Origin: Methylococcaceae bacterium
GTDB lineage: Bacteria > Pseudomonadota > Gammaproteobacteria > Methylococcales > Methylococcaceae
DNA length: 45,733 bases
Assembly: GCA_902810705.1 (NCBI GenBank)
Contig: CADDYU010000013.1
Location: 1 to 45,733, forward strand
Direction of reading: 5' to 3'
Shown here: positions 17,401-25,631 of the stretch, piece by piece
Layout: each line of letters starts with the position of its first letter
How positions within the stretch are numbered: the first letter of the stretch is position 1
Notes under the pieces: model-generated
Databases searched by the model: none
The model's input: the letters and a program-made list of their open reading frames with translations, nothing else
What the model was told of the DNA's origin: nothing
Program-made: the position numbers and the translations under genes

Positions 17401-20400
17401 TGGCGCAAGGACAGGCCGTGAGCTTGCCTCCCAAGACCACGGCCTTCCGGCACTGGGCGGAACGGCTGCACCGGCTGGCCCAGAGCGAAGTCCTGCGCGA
17501 GGAGATGGCCTACTGGCTGGACGCCGTCGCCGATTTCCCGCCCTTGCCGGTGGATTGCCCGGACGGCGCCCGCAACGAGCGTTGCACCGCCGTCGTCATC
17601 ACGACCTTGGGCGCTAAGGAAACGCAGTCCCTGCTGCGGAAAGCGCCGATGGCCTACCGCACTGGGACCAACACGCTGCTGCTTGCCGCGCTGGCCCAAG
17701 CCCTGGGCGGCTGGAGCCGGAATGAAGCCGTTCTGATCGACGTGGAAGGCCATGGCCGGGAAGACCTGTTCGAAGACCTCGATCTTTCCCGTACCGTCGG
17801 ATGGTTTACCAGCGTATTCCCGGTAGGCGTCCGCCTGCCGACGGGAAACACTCCCGGCGGCGCCGTCAAGGCAGTGAAGGAGCAGCTGCGCCGCACCCCG
17901 CGCCAGGGCATCGGCTATGGACTGCTGCGCTACCTCGCGGCGGGCGGTTTTGCGCAGCCGCTCGCGGAACGGCCCGCCGCCCAGGTTCTGTTCAATTATC
18001 TGGGCCAATTGGACCCGGCACTGAACGGAGCGCCCTGGATTCTGGCCCGGGAGTCGGCGGGGCCCTGCCGCAATGGGGAAGGCACCCGCACCTACGAACT
18101 GGAAATCACTGCCCACGTAGCCGACGGCCAACTGCATCTGGAATGGCGCTATAGCGCCGGGCGCTACCGGGAAGCGACCGTGACGGAACTCGCCGGGCGC
18201 CATCTCGAGGCATTGCGCGCCTTGATCGCTCATAGCCTGTCGCCGGAAGCCGTTGGCCTGACCCCCGGCGATTTCCCCCTGGCCCGCCTGACCCAGGCGG
18301 AGCTGGACGTTTTGCCGTACGACCCGCGCGTCATCGAAGACATCTATCCGCTTTCCCCCATGCAGGAAGGCATGCTGTTCGATACCCTGATGGCGCCCCA
18401 TTCCGGCATTTACTTCATGCAGGATCGTTTCGAACTGGACGGCCCCGTGGACGAACAGTTATTCCGGCAGGCGTGGCAGCGGGTGGTCGACCGCCACCCA
18501 GCGCTGCGGACCACCTTCGTCTGGGACATCGCCTCCGGTCCCTGCCAGATCGTGCACCGGCGGGTCGATCTGCCGTTTGAATACCTGGATTGGCGGGACC
18601 TGCCGGACTCCGAGCAAAAGGCCCGACTGGATGGCCTGCTCGACGTCGAAAGGCAACGGGGTTTCGATTTTCTCACTCCGCCGCTGGTGCGGATACGGCT
18701 GATCCGCCTCGGCGAAGACCGCTACCGCTTTGTCAGAAGCTATCACCACATTCTCGTGGATGCCTGGTGTACCTCCCTGATCCTCACCGATCTCAAAGCC
18801 CATTACGAGGCCCTGGTGGAGGACCGAACGCTTTCCCAGCCGGCCGCGCCCAGCTTCCGCGGTTACATCGCGTGGCTCAAGAACCGCACCGAAGAGTCCG
18901 CCGCGGATTTCTGGCAGCAGCATCTGCGGGGATTCGCCGAGCCCACGCCGCTCCGGGTGGACCAACCGGCCCCGCCCGGCCGGGAGTCCGAACAGAGTGT
19001 AGGCGATGTCATCGCTTTCCTGTCAGAACAGGACACCCAAAGCCTGCTTGCCCTGGCACAACGACACCATCTGACGCCGAACACCTTCATTCAGGCGGCC
19101 TGGTCCTTGATGCTGGGCCATTACAGCGGACGGAGCGAAGTCGTGTTCGGCGTGACTGTGGCGGGACGCCCCACTGATCTGGCCGGTAGCGAAATCATGC
19201 TGGGCCTGTTCATCAACAGCCTGCCGTTGCGGGTGGTCCTGTTGCCGGACCTGCCGCTGCCGGACTTTCTGCACGGCCTGCTGCGGCAGAACATCGAATT
19301 GCGCCAATACGAATATACCCCGCTGGTACGGATTCAGTCCTGGAGCGAGGTGCCGCGCGAGCGGCCACTGTTCGAGAGTCTGCTGGTTTTCGAAAACTAC
19401 CCTATCGACCCGAGTCTCCGCTGCGGCGCGGGGCGTTTGAACATCGTCGGAGTGGAGACCCGCACCCATACCAATTATCCGCTGAACGGCATGGTTATTC
19501 CCGGAGAGCGGATGCATCTGCAGATTACCTACCACACCGAAAGGTTCGAGGCAGCGGTGGTCGAGCGGATGCTAGGGCATTTCAAAACCCTGCTGGAAGA
19601 CATGATCCGGTATCCGCAAAAACGGCTGGGGGAACTAGCGATGCTCACCGCCGTGGAGCATCGCCAACTGGTGGACGCATGGAACAGGACGGACCGGCCC
19701 TATCCGGAACCCTGCGATGTGGTGGCGCGCTTCGAAGCCCAAGTGGAGCGGACGCCGGAGGCGGTGGCAGTAGCCTGCCAGGGCGAATGCCTGACCTACC
19801 GGGAATTGAATATGCGCGCCAACCGCCTGGCCCATGGCTTGATCCGCCACGGCGTTCGCCCCGACGTCATCGTTGTCCTGCTGAGCGATCGGGGCCTTGA
19901 TTTCCTGGTCATGATCCTGGGCCTGTTCAAAGCCGGTGGGGCCTATCTTCCACTGGACCCCGGCCACCCCGACGGGCGTCTGGCGCAGGTGTTGCAGGAG
20001 AGCCGGGCCGGGTTGATGCTGGCCGGCGCTTCCTATCGGGAGCGCGCGCGGGCTTTGGCAGCGACTTCGTTGGGCTTCCTGTCGTCAGTCCAACCTACCA
20101 TCCTCATGCTGAATGAATTGGAATCCCGCGAGGATCGGGTATACAACCCGCCGCGCCGCTATGCCCCGCACAATCTGGCCTTTGTCATCTTCACCTCGGG
20201 CTCTGCCGGCGCGCCCAAGGGCGCCATGGTCGAGCACCGGGGCATGTTCAACAACCTCATCACCAAAGTGCCGACCCTGGAACTGACCGTGGCCGACGTG
20301 ATCGCCCAGACCGCCGGGCAATGCTTCGACATTTCCGTGTGGCAGCACCTGACGGCGCTCGTCTGCGGCGCGCGGGTCGAGATTGTGCCGGACGAAACGG

Positions 20401-21578
20401 TGCGGGAGCCGGGGCGATTGTTGAAGCGGCTCGCCGAATCCGGCATCACCGTGCTCGAAGCTGTGCCGTCCCTGATCCAGGCGCTGGTGGACATGGCCAC
20501 GGATATCGAACTGCCGAGCTTGCGCTGGCTGATCGCCTGCGGCGAGGCGTTTCCGCCGGAGTTATGCCGCCGCTGGATGGAGCGCTTCCCGCACGTGCGG
20601 GTGCTCAACGCCTATGGACCCGCCGAGTGCTCCGATGATGTCTCCTACTACGAAGTGCGGGAACCTCCCGCCGAGACGGATACGCTGGTACCCGTGGGGC
20701 GTCCCGTGGACAACACCCGGCTCTATCTCCTGGACTCTTGGCTTGCGCCCGTTCCGGTGGGCGTGCCCGGTGAAATATGCGTGGCCGGAATCCAGGTCGG
20801 GCGGGGCTATCTCCACCGTCCGGAACTGACGGCGGAAAAGTTCATTCCCGATCCCATCGGCAGTTCCGGCGGCCGTTTATACCGTACCGGCGACCTCGGT
20901 CGCTATCGCGAGGACGGAACCATCGAATTCCTGGGACGTATCGACCATCAGGTGAAGATCCGGGGCGTCCGCATCGAGCCGGGCGAAATCGAAGCGCAAC
21001 TCCTTCTGCATCCGGTGGTGGAGCAGGCCGTGGTCATGGCACGGGACGACGGAGGACCGGGCGGCAAACGTCTGGTGGCCTACGTGGTGTGCGGAAGAAA
21101 CGAGGAGGACAACGATGCTGCCCTGGCGGACGAACTACGCGCCCACCTGTCTTCCCGGTTGCCGAATTACATGGTGCCTTCGGCATTTGTCCGACTCGAT
21201 GCCCTGCCTCTCAGCGCCAACGGCAAAATCGATCGCAAAGCCCTGCCCGTGCCGAACATCACCACGCAACGGGAAGATCGCTATATGGCACCGCGAAGTC
21301 CCACCGAAGAAATTCTCGCCGGCATCTGGAAAGAGGTGTTGGGCATGGAACGGGTCGGCGTCGAAGACAATTTCTTCGACCTGGGCGGGCACTCCCTAAT
21401 AGCCGTGCAGGTGCTGTCTCGGGTGCGGGCTGCTTTCGGCGTCGATGTTCCCCTAAGACGGGTCTTCGAAGCTTCCACCATCGCGCAACTCGCCCTGGTG
21501 ATCGAGGAATGCCTGATCGAACAACTCGAATCACTTTCGGAAGAGGAAGCCCAGGCGTTACTGGAGGACGGGTTATGA
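11424..21578 (+). CDS. NRPS 1: FAAL-ACP-C-A(His)-PCP-E-C-A(Dab-like)-PCP
   Basis: The 3384-residue assembly line starts at GTG, five bases after aaaggagg. Domains by residue: FAAL 15-595 (SGSTGDPKG, YGLAEATL), ACP 660-735 (GLDSL), C1 760-1225 (HHIALDLW), A1 1240-1740, PCP1 1750-1825 (GGDSI, typical before E), E 1840-2290 (HHLAVDGVSW, EGHGRED), C2 2296-2750 (HHILVDAW), A2 2760-3275 (core SGSAG rather than SGSTG), PCP2 3290-3360 (GGHSL). The hand-read A1 pocket is DSALIAEVWK, matching the known His pattern (DSELTAEVCK). A2 reads DIWEICADDK, acidic and compatible with 2,4-diaminobutyrate. There is no release domain, so the chain passes to the second synthetase. Three palindromic repeat copies and a ctctccc-type repeat are read through in frame near residues 345-376, 434-458, 618-636 and 738-765. 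Confidence 0.95.
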   Translation: MRNFDESGVTGNVGMTCSNLVELLGARANEDALGKGYVFLADGEIENGRLTFADLDRRARAIAARLQTLGMVGERAVLLYPPGLEYIEAFFGCLYAGAIAVPAYPPTRQHLPRLQAVMRDAAPEIIMTTAELAAKFRDEFVGGALRAASNWFATDTVASDEAGCWQAPVLAPENIAFLQYTSGSTGDPKGVMVSHGNLLANQKAIRQSFGHTERSTVVGWLPLYHDMGLIGNILQPLYVGSTAVLMSPMAFLEKPVRWLKAISEYRAATSGGPNFAYDLCVRKVTAEQKRDLDLSAWTLAFNGSEPVRHATLERFAGAFAECGFRRESFFPCYGLAEATLFVTGARLETGGLRLEETKAKPRIGDSSSLKSPASSLVSCGLPADRHIVQIVDPHTGKPCLPGREGEIWVSGPSVAQGYWNRPEESENTFRARLKAIGPRLQAMEIRPLAASLKPEVSFLRTGDLGLIDDSRLYVTGRIKDLIIVRGRNVYPQDIEHALTDGVETLRPGGCAAFSVIGQDDEQLIVVAELAREAMRQADHEGVFASMRSALAEACELTAAELVLVQPGGVPKTSSGKLRRQACKQAYLKGTLPVVARSGEVTGASIDSGALPPSLAEQNPSPSGESEARGAKPIGVREFHESMGRAAQPRLLREALSVLPQSQRAALIARFFRTEIARLLRIAESDVPIDAPLRAAGLDSLKAVELKHALDDLLDIEAPLSLLLSETPLGEVAEALASQAGGLKSEAKTGVLKPPASDPQPSASSLSAPQIAMWAMQQMEPDSIVYNLHLALRLDGWVDEDLLWRAFDRLVQRHDMLRTVYRAEGDAVLQTVLPLSGLPDYFAVVDASALSETEIQNDMARRAREPFDLVRGPVFRAVLYRHSAKPSACAYTLLLCAHHIALDLWSLLILLNELQAIHGAMAVGREPELPNLSAGYRDFVAWQASYLASPNGERAWEFWRARLSGELPRLALPADRSGPKTPDYRGTSLALRFDREETRQLKALAGRHGVTLFALLLAAYKVLLHRCTRQTDLIVGVPTSGRSRSRFAPVVGNFVNPVPLRTYPAAGKPFLAYLAEVRDAWLGALEHQDFPFPLLVERLQPERTAEHWPIYQTLFVLQRSQAGIEDALAQLALGEDSEPWNWGDWRARSLALQQRVENFDLKLMAAECRDGLMFSFQYRRERFEPDTIARLAHRFEVLLRGIAADPDTCLGDLPLLPEAERRQVLAEWNATAADYPEEHCLHELFEAQAADTPDAVAVVYAGQRLSYGELNARANRLARHLSGLGVGPETRVGLYVERSAEAIVGILGILKAGGVYVPLNLGQPGERLAEILTDCDASVLLTQERWLEKLPEGIAQVLCLDHDWPDAAEPAAEPSPALVRPLNAAYLIYTSGSTGKPKGVAVSHANAVASTLARFRFYPEPLDGFLLLSAFAFDSSVAGIFWTLSRGGRLCIPPEGSHQDVEALADLVARERLTHLLCLPSLYGLLLDCTDRGRLDVLRVAIVAGEACPPDLAAKHYQSLPGTRLYNEYGPTEGTVWCSGYELPAATAEPDRSVSIGRPIANTRIYLLDARLNPVPVGVPGELCIGGAGVARGYHERPDLTVERFVPAPFGAGPGARLYRTGDLACWRPDGTLEFLGRIDHQVKIRGFRIEPGEVEARLRQHPKVREAVVVAREDVPGHKRLAAYLVSNAPTAEEPGESEILRAFLKEALPDYMIPTAFVRLDRLPLTPNGKLDRKALPVPETGPRLADQYVAPRNAAEDTLARLWADLLQVERVGIHDNFFALGGDSILAIQVVGRARQAGLSFTPRQLFQHQTVAELAGAAGQATDLHAEQGTVSGEMPLTPIQRWFFEQNLPNPHHWNQAVLLAIETPLDPLLVEQALNRLITHHDALRLRFQWEQGKWRQSSLAEESHSVFHRVDLSRVPGAQQAAEIEAECRRWQASLHLSEGPLLRAVWFDLGRERGARLLLVIHHLAVDGVSWRILLEDLHTACRQLAQGQAVSLPPKTTAFRHWAERLHRLAQSEVLREEMAYWLDAVADFPPLPVDCPDGARNERCTAVVITTLGAKETQSLLRKAPMAYRTGTNTLLLAALAQALGGWSRNEAVLIDVEGHGREDLFEDLDLSRTVGWFTSVFPVGVRLPTGNTPGGAVKAVKEQLRRTPRQGIGYGLLRYLAAGGFAQPLAERPAAQVLFNYLGQLDPALNGAPWILARESAGPCRNGEGTRTYELEITAHVADGQLHLEWRYSAGRYREATVTELAGRHLEALRALIAHSLSPEAVGLTPGDFPLARLTQAELDVLPYDPRVIEDIYPLSPMQEGMLFDTLMAPHSGIYFMQDRFELDGPVDEQLFRQAWQRVVDRHPALRTTFVWDIASGPCQIVHRRVDLPFEYLDWRDLPDSEQKARLDGLLDVERQRGFDFLTPPLVRIRLIRLGEDRYRFVRSYHHILVDAWCTSLILTDLKAHYEALVEDRTLSQPAAPSFRGYIAWLKNRTEESAADFWQQHLRGFAEPTPLRVDQPAPPGRESEQSVGDVIAFLSEQDTQSLLALAQRHHLTPNTFIQAAWSLMLGHYSGRSEVVFGVTVAGRPTDLAGSEIMLGLFINSLPLRVVLLPDLPLPDFLHGLLRQNIELRQYEYTPLVRIQSWSEVPRERPLFESLLVFENYPIDPSLRCGAGRLNIVGVETRTHTNYPLNGMVIPGERMHLQITYHTERFEAAVVERMLGHFKTLLEDMIRYPQKRLGELAMLTAVEHRQLVDAWNRTDRPYPEPCDVVARFEAQVERTPEAVAVACQGECLTYRELNMRANRLAHGLIRHGVRPDVIVVLLSDRGLDFLVMILGLFKAGGAYLPLDPGHPDGRLAQVLQESRAGLMLAGASYRERARALAATSLGFLSSVQPTILMLNELESREDRVYNPPRRYAPHNLAFVIFTSGSAGAPKGAMVEHRGMFNNLITKVPTLELTVADVIAQTAGQCFDISVWQHLTALVCGARVEIVPDETVREPGRLLKRLAESGITVLEAVPSLIQALVDMATDIELPSLRWLIACGEAFPPELCRRWMERFPHVRVLNAYGPAECSDDVSYYEVREPPAETDTLVPVGRPVDNTRLYLLDSWLAPVPVGVPGEICVAGIQVGRGYLHRPELTAEKFIPDPIGSSGGRLYRTGDLGRYREDGTIEFLGRIDHQVKIRGVRIEPGEIEAQLLLHPVVEQAVVMARDDGGPGGKRLVAYVVCGRNEEDNDAALADELRAHLSSRLPNYMVPSAFVRLDALPLSANGKIDRKALPVPNITTQREDRYMAPRSPTEEILAGIWKEVLGMERVGVEDNFFDLGGHSLIAVQVLSRVRAAFGVDVPLRRVFEASTIAQLALVIEECLIEQLESLSEEEAQALLEDGL
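12458..12552. repeat. Palindromic repeat copy B, in frame inside the FAAL domain
   Basis: The arms of about 34 bp (12458-12491 and 12518-12552) are near-perfect inverted copies built from gaggctggaggcttgagg-type words. It is translated without a break as GARLETGGLRLEE, spacer, SSSLKSPASSLVS. It splits the FAAL sequence between LFVTG and SCGLPADRH. Confidence 0.85.
12726..12793. repeat. Palindromic repeat copy C, degenerate, in frame inside the FAAL domain
   Basis: The right arm cagcctgaagcctgaagtct (to about 12793) is close to the family right arm. The left arm near 12726-12753 is degenerate. It reads ARLKAIGPRLQAMEI and LAASLKPEVSF between the conserved NTFRA and FLRTGDLG segments. Confidence 0.55.
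13277..13332. repeat. ctctccc/gggagag-type repeat, in frame in the FAAL-ACP linker
   Basis: cccctctccctctggggaga, then gagaggggcgaagccgat and ggggtgaggg, belong to a common genomic repeat family of gammaproteobacteria, recognised by its words. It is translated as NPSPSGESEARGAKPIGVRE. A related copy forms the hairpin at 21602-21634. Confidence 0.6.
13635..13718. repeat. Palindromic repeat copy D, in frame in the ACP-C1 linker
   Basis: The left arm caggctggaggtttaaaatc (13635 on) and the right arm, which includes taagcctccagcctcag and ttcggcttccagcctg (to 13718), form an inverted repeat. It reads QAGGLKSEAKTGVLK and PPASDPQPSASSLSA between the ACP and condensation domains. Confidence 0.7.
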
Positions 21579-21601
21579 ACTAGAGAAGGCTCTGAAAAAA
21601 G

Positions 21602-21634
21602 CCCTCTCTGGGAGAGTTGGGTGAGGGCCTTTTA
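21602..21634 (+). terminator. Hairpin with T-run between NRPS 1 and the receptor gene
   Basis: The stem gccctc (21602-21607) / gagggc (21624-21629), with an inner tctgggaga structure, is followed by cctttt. It resembles a rho-independent terminator but is built from a ctctccc-type repeat. It would separate the mbtH-NRPS 1 transcript from the receptor, at least partly. Confidence 0.5.
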
Positions 21635-21703
21635 GCATCGTGGCGCCGGATGGGACTACGCGATTATGTAATTTGACCAACCTGTCGAGAAAAAAGAATA
21701 ACT

Positions 21704-24298
21704 ATGAGTATGACAACAGCCTATAACTTGAAATTTGCTGGGGAAGACGTCTCGCAGATCAATAGGGATCGACAACAAAAATCCCTGTCATTTCAGGAGG
21801 TGAGCCGCACCGAGACAGCTTCGACGGATGGTCTGCATTCGTCACGATGGGTTCTTACCCGAACGAGTGTAGCCATCGCCGCGGCTTTCGCGGCCTATGT
21901 TCCGCTCGTCTCCTTCGGAGCGGAGCCGGAACCCTTCGGCAAGGCAGCGACCACCGCCGAGGCGCCGATTCAATTCGACATCCCGGCGCAGGATCTCGCC
22001 CGTGCGCTATCCGCTTTCACTGCGCAGAGCCGTGTCCAAGTCCTTTACGAAGGTGATGTCGCCAAAGGGTTGCGTAGCGTACCTCTCAAAGGCGCCTATA
22101 CGCCGGAAAAGGCTTTGAAAGCGTTGCTGACCGGAACGCCCGTGCAGGCCCGTTTTACCGGCCAGCGGACGGTGACCCTGGAGCGCAAAGTAACGCCCGT
22201 AGCCTCTGATACTAATGCAGGCGATGCGCTTGCGCTCGGAAAAGTAACTGTAACGGCTAAAGCGGGCTACGACGCCAACGATCCCCATAACAAGGATTAC
22301 GCCGTTCCCAATGCTTCCACGGCCACCAAGACCGACACACCCATCATGGAGACGCCGGTGTCGGTGCAGGTGGTGACCAAGCCGGTCCTGGACGATCAGC
22401 AGGTGTTCAGGGTCGAGGATGCCGTGAGAAACGTCAGCGGCGTTTACATCGACAACAGTTTCTCCACGCTCGATAACGAATCGTTCGTCATTCGCGGTTT
22501 TCTCACGGGCAATGTTTACCGCGACGGCTATCGTTTTCCGGAAAGCGTATCCCAAGGCTTCCGCGAAACCGCCGATCTGTCGCGCATCGATGTGCTCAAG
22601 GGGCCGGCTTCCGTCCTGTACGGGCGCATCGATCCGGGCGGAATAATCAACATGGTCACCAAAAAGCCGCTGGATGCGCCGTACTACTCGCTGCAACAGC
22701 AATTCGGCTCGTTCGACCTTTACCGCACGACCCTGGACGCCACCGGAGCAATACCGAACAACGACGCGCTTTCCTACCGTTTCAACCTGGCCTATCAGGA
22801 TTCGAAATCCTTTGCGGATTTCGTGAGAAACGAACACGTGTTTGTCGCGCCCTCCATGCGCTGGAAAATCAGCGACAGTACCCAGGTTCTTCTGCAATTG
22901 GCCTATTTGAGCGGAGACAAGGTAGCCAACTTCGGTGTTCCCACGCAGCCCGGAAGCAAGCGTCCTGCGTTTGTTCCTGTCAATTTCTCCAAGAGCGAGG
23001 CATTCAACAACATCGGCTTCGAGGATACCTTGCCGACCATCGTGACCACCCATGCGTTCAACGATGACTGGACCTTAAGCCATAGGTTCACCGCGGATTT
23101 CCGCAATACGGACCAACTGGAAACGTTGGGCGGTTTCATGCCGGATCAGGTACATCTGAACCGCAGCAACGTAAAGGGAAACCGGGATGTGGAAACCTAT
23201 TACACGTCCCTGGACCTGACCGGGCATTTCTCTACCTGGAATCTTCGCCATACCCTGCTGATAGGCACGGATTATTACAATACTTCGGTGGATAGCCGTT
23301 TCGCCTTTCTTGCGGCTCCTCAGCTGGATATCTTCAACCCGGTTCACGACGCGCCCAGGCCGGTATTCCAGCCGTCCGATTTCTCCACCACCAGCATCAG
23401 CAACGAATGGAACGGGGTTTATCTCCAGGATCAGGTGGATCTGCCTTATCAGTTCCACTTGCTGGCGGGGGCCCGTTATGACGACGCCCGGATAGAGCAG
23501 ACCGGCACGGGCATTTTCGGGAGCGCAAGACGGGACGACACGGCGTTCAAACCCAGAGTCGGGCTGCTATGGCAACCCCTGCGGGAACTCTCTCTTTATG
23601 GAAATTACGCCGAAAACTTCGGCAGCTATGGCGCCTTGGGCGCGGCGGGTTTGGTACAGGCCGACGGCTCGATCCTAAAACCGGAAACCGCCGAACAATG
23701 GGAAACCGGCATCAAGACCGAGCTGTTCGATGGCCGGTTGATCGGAACGCTCGCGTATTACGAGCTGACCAAGCAAAACATCCTCACGCCGAATCCGGAT
23801 CCCAGCCTCGCTCAGCAAGGTTTTTTGTCCGCAGTCGGCGAAGCGCGCAGCAAAGGGGTGGAATTCGACATGACGGGAGAAATTCTTCCGGGATGGAAAG
23901 CGATTCTGGCCTATGCCTTCACGCAGACCGAGATTACCAAAGCCAACGACACTACCAAAGGAAACCAGCTATACAACGTGCCCAAGCACGGTGGCACGGT
24001 TTGGTCGACTTACGAGTTTCAGGAAGGTGCAATCGAAGGGTTAAAGCTAGGTGCCGGCGTCGTCGTACGCAGCCAGCGGCAAGGAGATCTCGATAATAGT
24101 TTTCAGTTGCCTGGTTATGCGACCGTCGGTTTGATGGCGAGCTATCAATGGAAGATAGGCCGTTCCCGGCTCGTTACCCAGTTCAATGTGGACAATCTGT
24201 TGGACAAGCGCTTTTTCCAGAACAGCGCAGGTTTCCGAGGCTCCAGTACGTTTGGGGCGCCGCGGACGTTTATCGGCTCCATGCGAATCGAGTTCTGA
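21704..24298 (+). CDS. TonB-dependent siderophore receptor with STN signalling domain (FpvA/FoxA type)
   Basis: This 864-residue outer-membrane receptor would import the metal-loaded product and signal through FecR to FecI. It has an unusually long N-terminus before the hydrophobic signal core (SVAIAAAFAAYVPLVSFGAE, residues about 55-74). An STN domain follows (FDIPAQDLARALSAFTAQS, residues about 89-165), then a probable TonB box near GKVTVTAK, a plug domain (TPVSVQVVTK, VLKGPASVLYGRIDPGG) and a 22-strand barrel ending in the outer-membrane terminal Phe (GSMRIEF). The STN domain marks it as a transducer. Placement amid the synthetase genes makes the NRPS product its likely ligand. Confidence 0.94.
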   Translation: MSMTTAYNLKFAGEDVSQINRDRQQKSLSFQEVSRTETASTDGLHSSRWVLTRTSVAIAAAFAAYVPLVSFGAEPEPFGKAATTAEAPIQFDIPAQDLARALSAFTAQSRVQVLYEGDVAKGLRSVPLKGAYTPEKALKALLTGTPVQARFTGQRTVTLERKVTPVASDTNAGDALALGKVTVTAKAGYDANDPHNKDYAVPNASTATKTDTPIMETPVSVQVVTKPVLDDQQVFRVEDAVRNVSGVYIDNSFSTLDNESFVIRGFLTGNVYRDGYRFPESVSQGFRETADLSRIDVLKGPASVLYGRIDPGGIINMVTKKPLDAPYYSLQQQFGSFDLYRTTLDATGAIPNNDALSYRFNLAYQDSKSFADFVRNEHVFVAPSMRWKISDSTQVLLQLAYLSGDKVANFGVPTQPGSKRPAFVPVNFSKSEAFNNIGFEDTLPTIVTTHAFNDDWTLSHRFTADFRNTDQLETLGGFMPDQVHLNRSNVKGNRDVETYYTSLDLTGHFSTWNLRHTLLIGTDYYNTSVDSRFAFLAAPQLDIFNPVHDAPRPVFQPSDFSTTSISNEWNGVYLQDQVDLPYQFHLLAGARYDDARIEQTGTGIFGSARRDDTAFKPRVGLLWQPLRELSLYGNYAENFGSYGALGAAGLVQADGSILKPETAEQWETGIKTELFDGRLIGTLAYYELTKQNILTPNPDPSLAQQGFLSAVGEARSKGVEFDMTGEILPGWKAILAYAFTQTEITKANDTTKGNQLYNVPKHGGTVWSTYEFQEGAIEGLKLGAGVVVRSQRQGDLDNSFQLPGYATVGLMASYQWKIGRSRLVTQFNVDNLLDKRFFQNSAGFRGSSTFGAPRTFIGSMRIEF

Positions 24299-24349
24299 AC
24301 GGCGTGAACCCGCCTGAAAGGTTCGTTCCATAAGGAATTATCCACTCCC

Positions 24350-25609
24350 TTGAGAAAAACCAATGCCGATTGCCGAGGCTCCATGGTGCACGGAAACATC
24401 GATTCCAGACGATTGCCCCTATTCATACTCTCCTGCGAGCGGTCCGGCTCCACCTTGCTGAGATGCATTATCGACACCCATCCCGATATTTGCAGTTCGG
24501 CCCAGTTGGACTTGGGAAAGCTCTGTGACGGGTTGTTTAACGCAGCCTATTATTCGATCGGGCAATTGCCCAACGTGATGGGCGAGAAGGAAAGGGAGCG
24601 GATAGCCATCGGGGAGGCGCGCCGGACGGTCGAACAGCTGATGGTGCGTTATGTGCGAGGCAAGGGAAAACAGCGGTGGTGCGAGAAAACCACCTCGAAT
24701 ATCGAGTATCTGCCTATTTTGGACAAGATATTTCCCGAGGCCCTATTCATTTGCTTGTATCGAAACTGCATGGATGTGGTCCACTCCTGCATCAAGTTCA
24801 ATCCCTTGGGCTTCATGCCGGAATTGGCGCCCTATGTGTCCGGAAATCCCCGGAATTTCGTTGCCGCCATGATAGAAAGCTGGCTGGAAAAAAACCGGAA
24901 GTTGCTCGCTTTCGAGGCAGCGAATCCCGCCCGCTGTTTTCGGGTGACCTACGAATCCCTGGTTGCCAAGCCCGGCGCGGTATTGTCGTCCATGTTCGGG
25001 TTTCTGGACGCCGAGTGGGACGAAAGCATTCTGAAGTCGGTGTTCACGGTGCATCATGACCAGGGGGAGGGAGATTTGAAAGTGTGGTTGTCGGAGACCA
25101 TCCGCCGGGATTCCATAGGTATGGGCACGGTCATTCCTTCGACCCTTATTCCGGACAGATTGATGGCGGACATCGATGCCTTGCACCGGGAACTGGGTTA
25201 TCCCTCGGTAAAAAACTACTACGCCTCAGCCAGACCGGGTACGCGACCGGCGTCGCCGCAAGACGATGCGGCATCCGGAATAAGCCGGTTTCTGAAACAC
25301 GATCTTGCCGGCATTCTGGCCCGGAAGCGGGAGGATTTCAAAACCCTGCGGGGAAGCTGCAAATTCCTGGTGGAAGGCGTGGAGGATGGGGCCTGGATAG
25401 TGGATTTCTCCGGCTCTGAAGCCAGCCTCCGCGCCGTTCGGGAACACCGGGAGCATGACACGGGCTGCTCGATCACGCTTTCGGGCGCCACCCTGCGCGG
25501 CATCCTGAACGGCGAGAAAACCGCACTGGAGGCTTACGAACAGGGCGAGATCGCGGCGGGAGGCGATCTGGGCTTGGCCATCCAGTTCGGCAGACTGCTC
25601 TTGGGTTAG
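24350..25609 (+). CDS. Sulfotransferase fused to a C-terminal SCP2-type lipid-binding domain
   Basis: The N-terminal part (residues about 20-290) is a PAPS-dependent sulfotransferase. The 5'-phosphosulfate loop is LSCERSGSTLLR, and the 3'-phosphate-binding segment is around LYRNCMDVVHSCIKFNP. The C-terminal 100 residues (KFLVEGVEDGAWIVDFSG, TLSGATLRGILNGEKTALEA, GDLGLAIQFGRLL) match the SCP2 sterol/lipid-binding fold. The TTG start at 24350 has a distant aaggaa. The ATG at 24383 (residue 12) is an alternative. The fusion suggests sulfation of a lipidic substrate, possibly the acylated peptide, but the substrate is not shown by sequence. Confidence 0.85.
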   Translation: MRKTNADCRGSMVHGNIDSRRLPLFILSCERSGSTLLRCIIDTHPDICSSAQLDLGKLCDGLFNAAYYSIGQLPNVMGEKERERIAIGEARRTVEQLMVRYVRGKGKQRWCEKTTSNIEYLPILDKIFPEALFICLYRNCMDVVHSCIKFNPLGFMPELAPYVSGNPRNFVAAMIESWLEKNRKLLAFEAANPARCFRVTYESLVAKPGAVLSSMFGFLDAEWDESILKSVFTVHHDQGEGDLKVWLSETIRRDSIGMGTVIPSTLIPDRLMADIDALHRELGYPSVKNYYASARPGTRPASPQDDAASGISRFLKHDLAGILARKREDFKTLRGSCKFLVEGVEDGAWIVDFSGSEASLRAVREHREHDTGCSITLSGATLRGILNGEKTALEAYEQGEIAAGGDLGLAIQFGRLLLG

Positions 25610-25631
25610 GAGTCTCAAGGAAAATTCGCGG

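Noticed and set aside
22804..22826. gaaatcc/ggatttc stem inside the receptor gene
   Set aside because: It codes normal barrel residues (SKSFADFV) with no sign of an inserted segment, so it is probably incidental.
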